A stretch of 12,304 nt of DNA from Ectocarpus siliculosus (Eukaryota > Sar > Phaeophyceae > Ectocarpales > Ectocarpaceae). A program made the position numbers and the translations under genes. Under the pieces are notes generated by a model. It did no database searches and was not told the DNA's origin. It saw nothing but the letters and a program-made list of their open reading frames with translations. Each line of letters begins with the position of its first letter. The stretch's first letter is position 1. Location of the stretch: the NCBI GenBank assembly GCA_000310025.1, contig FN649741.1:6528277-6540580 (forward strand), written 5' to 3'. This document shows, in pieces, positions 1 to 9,700 of this stretch.

Positions 1-702
1 GTTGTTGGGGGGGGGGGGGGGGCGGACACCAAGAAATGGGGACAATGTAGCCACCGTGCGCCCGGCATACAAAACAAAGCAATAAAAAAAAGTGCGCACC
101 GCGAGGGATGACGATGCACTTGATCAACCCCATCGCAACACGACTATATACATTGTATCAAGACACGGAAGTCTCCGAAAACATTTGGACGTATTTCATG
201 TCCTTCCCGCGGAGGATCGGTGCGACGGTTTTGTCCTCCGCGGTTGTGTAGAATTTTTGTTCCAATGTCATGGAATATGCACATAAAAGGTTTGGCGGCC
301 TCGCACAGGGGGCTTCACCAGCCGGCGGCAAACTTGCACGTGTTGGACCAACCATCAATCGACGAAAATGTCCAACATAGCGAGAACGTTGTCCCTAGTT
401 GGACGTAAATATACCACAACGACAACATCATCAACAGTTTGAGCTAATTAACTATGAATACGGGTCAAGATCGTTGAAAACATGTTCAGGGTGGGCTCAT
501 GGTCCATGTCGTTCGCTATTTAGCTTGTCTTTACGTCTCGCTGTTTCTCGGACTGCTGTGTGCCTGCCAGTATCTCTCGAACATCTCTCGAACTACAGAC
601 CTGGTACCTGTTGTAAGTCTCCCTGTGTTCGCCTCTTCAGCAGCGACGGTTTCGTGTCGGTTCGACGGGCTATTCGCCTTCCCTACAGTGTGCCTAACGA
701 GG

Positions 703-768
<66 letters not shown>

Positions 769-827
769 GTCCCACACAAACCAGCTGTACCGGGGTGACA
801 AAACGCACGAACACCCTCCCCCTTCAC
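1..827. other. Non-coding left flank, probable APC5-like intron
   Basis: If the donor at 827/826 is used, this is the start of the next intron of the minus-strand gene. It begins with a 16-base G run (7-22) and holds a long CT microsatellite (704-775). Short open frames occur on both strands, for example minus 158-358 and 531-827. None has a convincing acceptor plus donor or a recognisable APC5 continuation, so no exon is called here. Confidence 0.45.
704..775. repeat. (CT)36 dinucleotide microsatellite
   Basis: An uninterrupted CT/GA run of about 72 bases is seen directly. It reads GA on the minus strand and lies about 50 bases downstream of the proposed donor of APC5-like exon 4. All three overlapping open frames here (Ser-Leu or Arg-Glu repeats) are products of the repeat and not genes. 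Confidence 0.98.
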
Positions 828-1017
828 CTATCACGGCCGTGCTCCGTCCAGGTCTCATCCCCCTCGGGCTTTTTCAGCAGCAGGTCGAGGCTGGCTATCA
901 GGTTGAGAACGTCGTCGGGGGAACGCACGAGCGACAGCCGATAGTACAGCCTGTCGGCAACGCTCCGGCCAAACCTGCTCCGAGAAAACGCCCGCCTGAT
1001 CTCAAGCTGCACCTGAT
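828..1017 (-). CDS. APC5-like exon 4, best-supported exon
   Basis: A CACAG acceptor is followed by 2 + 62 codons of clearly protein-like, amphipathic sequence: QVQLEIRRAF, then RSVADRLYYRLSLV, then SPDDVLNLIASLDLLL. The SPDD-hydrophobic block is the main basis for the APC5 call. The end is ambiguous. A GATAG/GTGAAG donor gives phase 2 at 828. If it is not used, the frame stops one codon later at TGA 826-824. Because APC5 is normally a protein of some 700-900 residues, the donor is preferred. Confidence 0.65.
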
Positions 1018-3242
1018 CTGTGATTGGTCCGCCACCCGCGTGCGTGTCGATGCGGCGCGGCGTATGTTCATGCCGCAAAGCGAGCAAGACGGGGGCGTCA
1101 CGGAGATGAAAGCGAGAGACTAGAGAGGACCGCGAGCGAGCCTACTGAGTGACATCGATGCCCGCAGCGAAAGTAACACGACAACATCTGTACGCATACT
1201 TAACATCATGCAACCGTTTATATCACAGGTTGCAACGGTCCTCGCCACATGCGCCGCGATCTGCAACTTAACTTACGAGCAAGCGTTTGCCAGCCAAGCC
1301 GACAGAGTGCCCTTGAGGTTTGACAACGCGATGGGGGCCGGGGGATTCCTGGGAACCCCCTTTTACCCTTGTTTTCTCCCTCTGCGGTTCATTGTGTTCG
1401 CCACGCGCATCCTTCTGGCACGCACGAGAGACCAAAACAACCAGTAGCCTACACGGGGTTTTCGTTGAATAAACGTATTGGATGAAGTATAGAATCAGTG
1501 GGACTCCGGGGGCTACGGTCAGGGTCTTCGTAGCCCTTGCCTCTCTATTTCCTATGCACGCTTTATTTCGTCGAGTATCGGCAGTCAAAAACCACCATGC
1601 TCAATGGTAGCCCCTTCATGTTGGGCTGTTGGGTGTTCGCTCTGTCTCACTCACATAGGCCCTTGTCCTCGGCCTTCGCTATGGCCTCCAGCTGATCCGC
1701 GATGACGGTGGAAAGGAGTCGGTACTGCACGGGGTCGGGCGGCGGCCCGAGAGGCTCCTCGGGCACGTCCTGCCAAGCGAGACCAGCCAAACATGAACAC
1801 AAAACTCTTCAAGATGGATGGGGCTGTCCACAAGGCGATCACGCGTCTTCTCGTTGAAGGAACACTGTCAGCAGCAAGCAAAATAAAAAAACTCACCAGG
1901 GTATTTGTTGCAACAGCGTACATCAGGGGAGACAGGCAGCAGGAGTAGGCCTCGTCGCGAGAGAGAGATTGGCCAACAAAAAATTACTCGACGATAATTC
2001 AAAACGAGTAGGGTCGCTCATGCCTTCATCAGGTACCAGGTAGGTGTCGTTACTATAATCACCGAAATATTCATGTTACTATTGTGTCGTTTTGCTACTC
2101 CGCTGGAATCGGCCTATGACGCCGCGCCTACGATAGCAGTGGCGTCCTGTTTCCGTCGGCACACTGCCGCATGCACTGGCTACTGACTAGTGTATCGCAG
2201 CGCTGACTCCCTTTGCTGTCAATGCCGTGGTTGGGGCTACGGTAACAGAGGTCGCGACCTCGCTAAGTTCGAGCTGGTCACGAGCACCCAACAAACGAGC
2301 ATCAACGCAGGATGCGACGATCACGCACCTACCTCTGCGCAGGATGAGTTGGGGCGACATGAACAACGTACATGTAGGGCCCACTGCAGCAATACAGAAG
2401 AGCAACATACTAGCCTTTGGGAGAGCGTCTGCTGTGCATCTAGTCAAGTTTGCGTATAGGCTGACCCGCGTTGTATGCTCATACCGCTTGTTGCGGACAC
2501 CTATGGTGTGTCGTGCATTGTTCACAGGCTCAGCACGCATTGTCCCACGAGCTGCAGCATTATTGGAGTGGCACACACGTCCATCTGCTTCTTCCACACG
2601 TTCAGCGCAGTGCGCAGATATCAGGTACTGCTGTGTCTGATGCCGCTCTCCGGCTACACTGCGCTGAGAGTCAGCGCGCAACAAAGGCTACGCAAGATAC
2701 CACACCCCCTGGAAATATGTTCAAAGAAAGGTCGCTTGCTCCACAGCACACACAGTGGTGGTGCCGAAAATTACGGCGTTGGGCACTGCTGTCTGGCCGA
2801 GGGCTTTCCGAACATGCTTCGTTCGACATAATGTCCTCTTCGTCGTGGAGTACTCGAGCGTTTCAAATCGTTCCAGGGGGTGTGGTGTCTTACGTCACTT
2901 GCTGTAATTCGAAAGCGTGCGGGCGTACACACACCAACACCGACTTGTAAATAGTCTAACAGGAAAATCCTCAGCGAAGGAATACGCGTGTGGACAACCA
3001 TACTTATACGGGAACAAGTGCGGTACGGTGGTGGTCGAGCAGTACTGCTGTATGGTGGCATGCGGTTTGGACGGTGTAGAGAACACGGCAATTTGAATTT
3101 TACAAATACTGCTGTACTGCTGCAGGGGAAGGACGTGAGACCGCACCTGGTCCGATGCAGGGCTGTCCTCTCTCCCGACGAAGATTGCAATCAGAATTCC
3201 GACCGACACCGCATAGGGCGAGCACCCCTCGTTTGGACTCAT
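828..3242 (-). CDS. APC5-like gene, partial 5' part (4 exons)
   Basis: The minus-strand model joins exons 3242-3147, 1950-1897, 1769-1655 and 1017-828. All junctions are GT-AG, with phases 0, 0, 1 and then 2 at the open end. The joined protein is about 151 residues. Near residue 8 it has an SPYAVSVGIL block, and near residue 120 an SPDDVLNLI block followed by leucines. Plant and animal APC5 proteins begin with a similar TPxKxxVxxL segment and, roughly 110 residues later, carry a similar SPDDL segment, so order and spacing agree. APC5 is a scaffold subunit of the anaphase-promoting complex, the ubiquitin ligase that drives mitotic exit in the nucleus and cytoplasm. The TPR-like remainder would lie left of the window. 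The family call rests on remembered motifs, not a search. Exon existence is more secure than the name. Confidence 0.5.
1018..1654 (-). other. APC5-like intron 3
   Basis: A 637-base intron (GTGAGT to CACAG). Short open frames on both strands within it (plus 1208-1447, minus 1268-1588) have no recognisable product. They are treated as chance. Confidence 0.5.
1655..1769 (-). CDS. APC5-like exon 3
   Basis: The 115-base exon encodes 38 codons plus one base. It opens DVPEEPLGPPPDP and ends AKAEDKGL. Third positions are G/C-rich, unlike the flanks. It is bounded by a CAG acceptor and a GTGAGT donor (phase 1). The split codon rejoins the next exon as Tyr. The middle looks helical (LLSTVIADQLEAIAKAED). 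Confidence 0.65.
1770..1896 (-). other. APC5-like intron 2
   Basis: A 127-base intron with a GTGAGT donor and a TTGGCAG acceptor. Two nested 31-base GT-AG segments inside it were considered as mini-introns, but they are too short to be likely. Confidence 0.55.
1897..1950 (-). CDS. APC5-like exon 2
   Basis: An 18-codon exon (ending MYAVATNTL) followed by a strong GTGAGT donor. The acceptor is CGAG after a TCTCTCTC tract. It is the only AG between the in-frame stop at 1986-1984 and the open segment, so it is forced if this is an internal exon. Both ends are phase 0. Alternatively translation could begin at the internal ATG at 1923. Confidence 0.5.
1951..3146 (-). other. APC5-like intron 1 (proposed)
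   Basis: About 1.2 kb lies between exon 1 and the next supported exon. Long open frames exist on both strands (minus 2187-2684, plus 2227-2640, plus 2471-2950). They overlap each other, lack GC-rich third positions, and resemble no family I recognise. An additional small exon cannot be excluded, although the phases already match without one. Confidence 0.4.
3147..3242 (-). CDS. APC5-like exon 1 (start codon)
   Basis: ATG at 3242-3240 is the first ATG in this open frame; the only upstream start-like codon is a GTG. It encodes 32 residues, including the hydrophobic stretch AVSVGILIAIFVG, and ends GACCAG before GTGCGG (phase 0). The hydrophobic block could be misread as a signal anchor. In APC5 it corresponds to the conserved N-terminal helix. 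Confidence 0.45.
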
Positions 3243-3612
3243 CGCTGGGACGAGAGAGTGACCCGTGCAACGACGCGGAGAGCTTGCTCGAATCACCAGC
3301 GTGTGTCTGGTGTGTCACCAGCACACACACCTGGAGCAGATATTAGGTGGGTGGGTAGTTACACTCTTGGTTGCGTGCCCCCCCAGTCGAGTTCTTCATC
3401 CGTTGCAATCACACGCAAGACGTCACCAGGTCCGCACACAAGGCCGAGCCCAGCCAGCAGGGGGCCACTCACACACGCACCACAAGGTTTAAGAGTCTAG
3501 AGGCTTAATCAGCCGCAGGTTCAACAGCTGCTGCACACGACGGAGGGGGGGGGGGGTAGAAAAAGTGTGCGTCGCGGCGTCCGGCGCTTGCTACTGCTGT
3601 TCCAACTAGACC
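3243..3612. promoter_or_regulatory. Proposed bidirectional promoter region
   Basis: About 370 bases separate the ATG of the leftward APC5-like gene from the ATG of the proposed rightward protease first exon. The region must then hold both 5' UTRs and both promoters. It contains a hairpin-capable sequence (3301-3328) and a 12-base G run (3545-3556). No clear TATA box was seen. The call depends on both exon-1 assignments. Confidence 0.4.
3301..3328. repeat. Imperfect inverted repeat (hairpin)
   Basis: CTGGTG and CACCAG form a perfect 6-bp stem around TGT. The flanking GTGTG and CACAC extend it by about 5 bp past a one-base bulge. It lies about 60 bases upstream of the APC5-like ATG, and could be a palindromic protein-binding site or a 5' UTR hairpin. 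Confidence 0.6.
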
Positions 3613-3781
3613 ATGCCTGCGTGGAGGCATGCCCTCGCGGCAGGAAGCATAGTGGTGCTTGTCTCGGCAGAGGCGGCAGCTCGGCCAACAGCAGGAGGAT
3701 CTGGTCGGAATAGGGCCGGTGGCGGGAAGCCCGAGCTTGTAGAGCCGTGGGGAGATGCTGGTGGAGGCGTGCTTCGGTCAG
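3613..3781 (+). CDS. Proposed first exon of the protease, signal peptide
   Basis: The ATG at 3613 opens 56 codons. The start looks like a secretory signal: a basic n-region (MPAWRHA), a hydrophobic core (LAAGSIVVLVSA) and an AAA cleavage-like site before RP. A GTGAGC donor follows at phase 1. The acceptor at 7835/7836 needs exactly phase 1, so it would join in frame through an Asp codon. Third-position GC bias is weaker than in the protease exons. The minus strand is also open here, and the segment could belong to a separate small gene. Confidence 0.42.
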
Positions 3782-6700
3782 GTGAGCGGCGGTCGTGACA
3801 TGACGGTTGAGAGCTGTTTTAGGATTTTCTGAAAGATGGGATATCCGTTGTGAGATGACGGAGAGAGAGAGAATCAAACCTGAGAGGCGCAGTAGAGTCA
3901 TAGAGCTGTTACCCCTAAAAAGCGATGCCCGAAAAATAGGGTTCTTACGACTAATAACGGAACACACTTTGTGCTGCTGCCCGAGCTATCGTGGGCTTGC
4001 AGTAGCACGCATCGCGTGTCCTCTCTGCCGTTTGCTGTTTGCTCCGTCCCGGAAAAGTGTGCTTCTCTTGTGCATTTTATCGTGTTTTCTTCTCCTGTGT
4101 ATGCAATTATGCTGCGTTCCTCTTCGAACACATATGTCAAACACTTGACAAGAGATAAGAAGACGAAGACGAAAAAACACAAGGGCAGGAGTACGCACCC
4201 CGCCAAAAAACCTCCGCCATCTGCTGTGTTGGTTTTGGTCGTCCCTTAATTTCTTTCTGGGGGACCGCAGTGCTACTAACTATCGTTGTCCGCCTCCCGA
4301 AAAGCAGCCGTTGCCAGGGAGTGCGCTCCTATGCTAAGCACATGACATTGTGTGTGCAACTTCCCGGGTCCCTCCCGCGCCATTTCAAAATTCAATTTGG
4401 CTACAATACAACATAGAGAGACGTACGGTTTTTCGGTTGTACGTTTTCGATTTTCAAAACGAAACAAATAATTCAACCTCATTTGGAGGTGGTTGACCAT
4501 TCCAATGGGTCGTCGGTGGCTCCTGCGGAGATGAAAACCCTTCTCCGAACCGGATCCGTGGCGGCTTCTGCTTCCATCCCATGAAATGCCCCATTGTCGT
4601 ACATGTGGCAGTAAAACGGAAGTACCTTCACATTACGGGGACCCTTTGGGGTTAACGCTTACCATTATCATATGTAGTCTTCCCTATTGTATGCTAGAGA
4701 GTGGACGTCATTGCGCCCAGGTCGTAAGCAGCCGTTTGGGGAGGTCGACACCAGATAACATAGTTTCAGGAAGCGTTCCTCGGTCCCCATTTGTTGACCG
4801 TTTTGGTCAGGGCGGTGGACGATTGCGACAAGGAGGCACGCAGAGCACACGCAGCACACGCGACTGGAATCGTAGTCCATCTAGTCTACCTGCTGAATGT
4901 TTTTGTACTTACCACCAGCTGGCATCACTGCTATATATCATGAATAGACTTAAGAAGACTCGAAATACCCAGCCGGTTTCCCTCCACTCACTGAAAAGAC
5001 TCCACCACATCCCGTTCGACTGTGGGTATGTCTCGAATGGGTAGTCTTCCTGTGTGTGTTTTTATTATTGCTTAATTCAAAGTCTTGCGTGTGAGAGGAC
5101 AGCAGCGCATCCTACAGTAGTTACCCTCCGGAAAATTCCATAACAAGTCCCCAATGCGTTCGTGCGTTCTATTTACTATGCATACAAAGGGGCCTGGCGG
5201 CGGCCTGGCGGACGGATCAACCACCCTGCCAACGGTTGGTTATTTTTGTTGACCACCCCGCCAACGGTTGGTTATTGTTGAACGGTTCCGCACCACACTT
5301 GCACACAGCAGTAAGGGCCGGTCTTAACGAAGGAATCGGTTCTCGATTTCGAATTTGATTATAAGAATACAAGAGTCGGATCTACCCAAATCTGGACAGA
5401 AATGACCTGTGTGTCTTAACGGGAGATCTGCCAAATGGAAATGAATCTCTGCAGTCCACCACGAACAACCCGAGAGGTCCGCCGCTTGCCAACTGCCAGA
5501 TTGCTGTTGTGACGTACTGCTGTGACGTGGCCACACCACATGGGGAGCTATCGCTCCCGAGAAGCACACACCAAACGCGTACATGACCTCTGTGCGGTAC
5601 TGACACGATGTCTATGCATGTGACACTTTGAATCGACCCTCGTTCGACGGAAAGCCGCCAATTCGTCTGTGCATTTGAAGTTCGACAACCGACGGTTCTG
5701 GTCACGCCCCCCGCCTTGCGAATAGGACATTCTTCCTCTATTGCTCTTGCGCAACAAGGTGCCCCACCGTGGGTGTGCCTGTGCGCACTCCGTGCTGGAT
5801 TGGTGTCGCGGCTTGGTGTGGCGCCTTGCCACGGCACTACTTTCTGTGCGTCAGTGCGTCACTTTCCGTCGACTGGACCGCTAATGTTCGAAGTTGGTTT
5901 CGTTTCACCCAAATCGGGATCCGATTAAATCATTTTACCTTTATTTTGATTCCCGATTTGGAGAGGGGGGATCCGATTATAAGTCCTAAAGATTCCACGG
6001 GTTCCAGAACTTTTAGCCAATCAACAAGAGAGTTCTTTGGATCTTGTGGTCTTATAATCAAATCGGGAAGTGAAATCGGGAACCGATTCCTTCGTTAAGA
6101 CCGGCCCTAAGCAGCTGCTGCGCTACCCGTACTTGTACACACAGCTTTTTTTTTTTTCTTAATATGTATGACACAACGAATCCATCTCTATCATACACAA
6201 CGAATCCATCTCTATCATAGAAAAGAGTCTGAGACAGATTAGCAATGAATTCATAGCGTCAGAAAGTACCTGTATGTCTACGATTTCCCAGACAGCATAT
6301 AGGGACATCTCCCCTGCGGGTAACAGGCTCAACAAGACAGTTTGGTAGCTGTCTTATGTGTCTCGTATATGTTATGTTGGGAAGGTGCAGAAGAAATGTG
6401 TTAGGTACTGGTCGGGCATTTTGTGTGTGGCATCCTTTTAGTCGTATGGCATACAATCTCCCTCAGTTTTCAAACGTATTTTCAGTGTGGTACGCGTATG
6501 TATGTACCGGGTATGTACCGGGTATGTATATGTGCGGACACATTTCGGAGTATGTGCGGACACACGGGAGTGGTCTCACCATTTTCTTACCGTTTTGTGT
6601 ACAGCTTTGCAATTTGTGTCCGGCGTAGCGCTGGAGTACCACATACCACATACCTTGCCACGGTGCACGCATGGGGCGGACTTGAATAGGCCGAGGCAGA

Positions 6701-9700
6701 GAACGCTTCGAGCAGCAAGAAGACGACCGATCAATGAAATCTGTCGATCATCCTTCCGGCCTTGCTTGTTCTACCGCACCGTGTATAATAGTATGGAGTG
6801 TATTCTTCCAAGCACCTGGCAACAGAGGGACCGCTTGTCCACTCGCCGCAGATGATGTGCATGGCCTCGGCCAGCAGCAAGTTGTACAAACAAATACGAG
6901 CAGGACACACACGCACCCCCTTCCCCGTCGCCGGAAGGTAGACTGTTTGCGTTGCTTGTGAGCCCTCTTCAAGATTGACGTCTTCTCATTGACCAGCGGT
7001 CGATGACAATTAATTCAAGAAACACGCACCCACACACACAAGGGATCGGAGCATTGAACTGAAGCTTGATGAGCCCCATGGAGCGGATAATTTTTTCGCA
7101 ACGAGATAAGTCCACTGCAGGACAATGACGATGCTATGCAAGCAAGCACTCGGACAGATACCGCAGCGGGTTGCAACACAGGTAGTATGCTGTACTGAGT
7201 CCTCTCCTATTTTCCGAGTAATTTGCAGGCGGAACCTGGACCCTGTACAATGTCCGCGCCTCACGCCCCCGCAGGGGGAGCACGATGGCTATACTAAAAA
7301 CAATTACTTGCTGAACGTATGCATGCAACGCATTTACTTTGTACAATCACAGCGAAGGACTTGTACCCGTTCGGGACATAGTGCCCTTATCGTTGTTTAT
7401 CCCCTATCAAATACGAAGTACTAAATAATTTTCGTTTTATCAGTCGGCTTCAATAGCGGTCGGCGTGTTCAACACACAATGACGCTAGGTGCCCAAAATT
7501 TAGCGTTCCATTGTTTTACCTCCGAGAAAAAGCATTGGCTTGGCCTTTGCCCCATAAGTTCCAGCCATTTAACCTAAATAATCAATAATCGCCAGCCGTT
7601 GGCTTATTTTCAGATTTTTCAGCGAGAAACGAGTCCGTGTGACCTGGTAGGCCATGTGTTGTGAAAACCGTTTGGGAGTGCTGTGAAGCTGTACGATATG
7701 CTGCGCCATCTACAACAAGCCCCAGAAAGCTGCCTGTTCTTTTTTTCATCAGCAAGGACTCACCCTTCGCTACTGCACCTCGCGCTTGCCGTAAAAAAAA
7801 CACTTCAGGGTGGGGGGGGTCGAGGTCCCCGGCAGATAGCAGCGTGCCCGCGGGACTGTTCATCCGCGCCATGACGTCGCTCCCTGGTCACTACCAAGAC
7901 GACCACGAGGCTCTGGAGGCCCACCTTAGAGAGGAACACGCCATCTTCGCCGCCTCGGAAACCCCGGACGACGCCAGAAGCGGCGGCGGCGGCGGCGGCG
8001 GCCGGCGGCGGGCGCACCTGTGCTGCACGGACTACCGCGACGGGCCTGCCCTCAAGTCGGCGCTCGAGGCCGCCACGGGCGGCAAGAGGTTCGTCCGCAC
8101 GGCCCTCAACAGCAACTCGCTCGGCGGCTACTGCGCCGTGGCGCACGTCTCGTCGTCGGCAGCGGCGGAGGCGGCGGCGGCAGCGGCAGAGACCGTGCGG
8201 TGTTCCCCGGTGACCCACGCCTCGAAGGAGCCGCTGTCGCTCCTAGCGCCGTCAACGGCCACGGAGTCATCTTCTTCTCACGGCGGCGGCGGCGGCGGCA
8301 GCGGGAGGACCCCGCTTTTCGGGTTGAGGCTTGGGCCGGGCGTGCAGGACGGGGACAGCCGCGGCTTGGTGATAACCATGTCCCCCGGCAGCCTCCCCAT
8401 GGACGACGCGGCAGAGGACGTCGCGAAGGGAAACACCCGCGGCGGCGACGAAGCAGGGGCCGGCAGCATGCGGCGGAACCTCTCCACCCGGCAACAGTCC
8501 TCTTCTTTGGCCGCGCTGGAGAGAACGTGGAGGGACTTCTGGGGCGGCGCTCGCGGGAGCGACGGCGCGCGGGCGCTGGCGGAGACTGTCCCTTGGACCA
8601 TCCCTCCCGGTGGCGGCAGCGGCGGCGGCGGCGGCGGTGGTGGTACGCGTAGGAGGAGCTTGCTTGCCGGAGACGGGACCGGCGATGCCTCGGAGCCGAG
8701 CAGCGGCGTTAGAGTCAGCCGTGCGAGGGAGTTCCATGGGGGGAAGGCGGCGGGCTACGGGGCCGCGCTCGCGCACCTCGGGGAGAAGATGGCGAAGCGT
8801 GATGATGATGAGGAGGAGGAGGGAGGAGTTGGAGTGACCCTTGCAGGAGTGTGCGGGCTGGGGAACAACCTGGAGTTCGTGCACGGCGGCAATGACTTGC
8901 TGTACCTGAGGTGTGACACGTGGGGGCGTACTCATGTTTTGCATGCCTTGGTTGTTCGACCATGGGGGGGGGTCGGGTGTGATGCATCCGATAGTTGGGA
9001 TTGTTGGATTGTGGTTCCTTTCACCGAGGCGTTTTTCACCGGGAATAGGTAGGACTTGTCCTATCTCTCGTCCTCGTAGGAGGTGCTCGGTGCACAGGCT
9101 CTTGATCGGGAAAGTCCTCGTGTCCGTGGGCAGCGAGTCGAGTTAGGATAATGTATTGTTTTGTTTTCCCTCGTTGTGTCGACTAACCGATGATAGACTG
9201 CGGCCGTGCACCAGCCACATCGATGCCTGTCCCTCCCCACCATGGAGAAACCGGGATTATTCTGTAGCATGCTACCCGGGTTTAGCGTGTGTTTCAGTAC
9301 GATGTCGAAAAGGCGCGTTAACAGTTTGGCATCTTGTTCCGGCTCCCACGATGCAGCCATGCTTCTGAGAACTTTCCGCACGGATGGCCTCATGCGTTCT
9401 TCTTCGAAGCTTGTTATTTTTCATTGTCCGATCCGGGCTGTATGTCGTGCGTCTATGGCTGGCACCGATGACCCTCACATCCCCCCCCCCGCTCCGAATC
9501 CAGGGGCATCCACCACCCGGAGCACGACGAGGAAACCTCTGCGGCGTGCTTCATCGGCCTGGTCGGCTTCCTCTCTGCACAGGTATGTGCTGTACAGATA
9601 GTTGGTCCCCGCGCTGACCCTTACGTGGCGGAGTTAATTTGGCTTTTGTTACTGGCCGCCTCCTCGAGAACCGGTTCTTGGAAGACAACGCCGCCCCCGT

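Larger units (their letters stand above)
5315..6108. mobile_element. Non-autonomous PIF/Harbinger-like DNA transposon
   Basis: The 794-bp element has terminal inverted repeats beginning GGGCCGGTCTTAACGAAGG. The outer 36 bases match with one mismatch (T/C at position 29). Similarity resumes after a 7-base gap through GATTTGATTATAAGA, giving about 55-60 bp in all. A TAA flanks each end. A 3-bp TWA duplication and GGG/GGC termini are hallmarks of the PIF/Harbinger superfamily and of Tourist-like MITEs. No transposase DDE motifs are recognisable in the interior, although minus 5382-5837 is open, so it would rely on an enzyme encoded elsewhere. The near-identical arms suggest fairly recent insertion. 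It lies in the proposed long intron of the protease gene. Confidence 0.85.
3782..7835 (+). other. Proposed ~4-kb intron 1 of the protease gene
   Basis: No convincing exon was found on either strand across this stretch. The open frames are short, lack codon bias and have no recognisable motifs. It contains a PIF/Harbinger-like transposon (5315-6108) and several short tandem repeats. If the 3613 exon is not part of the protease gene, this is intergenic DNA plus a promoter. Confidence 0.42.

Noticed and set aside
158-358. Minus-strand segment ending KDMKYVQMFSETSVS as a terminal exon
   Set aside because: The residues look plausible, but there is no convincing acceptor ahead of it and no match to the APC5 region expected next.
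824-826. TGA as the end of the APC5-like gene
   Set aside because: The protein would be about 152 residues, far shorter than APC5. A GTGAAG donor lies one base before the stop codon. It is kept as an alternative.
2187-2950. Overlapping open frames on both strands (137-165 residues)
   Set aside because: They overlap each other on opposite strands, have no recognisable motif, and lack the codon bias of the accepted exons. Chance openness is likely.
2988-3500. 170-residue plus-strand open frame
   Set aside because: It overlaps the proposed APC5-like first exon and the intergenic region, with no family resemblance and no suitable exon context.
3521-3967. 148-residue minus-strand open frame
   Set aside because: It lies opposite the proposed signal-peptide exon; Leu/Arg/Pro-rich with no motif. 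It does weaken confidence in the plus-strand exon.
4586-5044. 152-residue plus-strand open frame
   Set aside because: It has an AT-mixed codon pattern, no recognisable domain and no flanking splice signals in a useful phase.
5382-5837. Open frame inside the transposon as a transposase
   Set aside because: No DDE catalytic pattern or helix-turn-helix/Myb-like sequence could be seen; it is too short for a Harbinger transposase.
8020-8652. 210-residue plus-strand open frame in another frame
   Set aside because: It is Arg/Gly-rich low-complexity sequence overlapping the protease frame; no motif and no splice support.
8267-8944. 225-residue minus-strand open frame
   Set aside because: It is a shadow of the GC-rich protease exon, made of Pro/Ala runs complementary to the GGC tracts. 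The plus strand has phase-matched splice sites into catalytic exons.
8911-9052. Continuation of the main protease frame to the stop after 9052
   Set aside because: GTGTGA at 8911 is a usable donor, and the downstream small exon restores the frame into the catalytic Asp exon. Read-through would give no protease domain.
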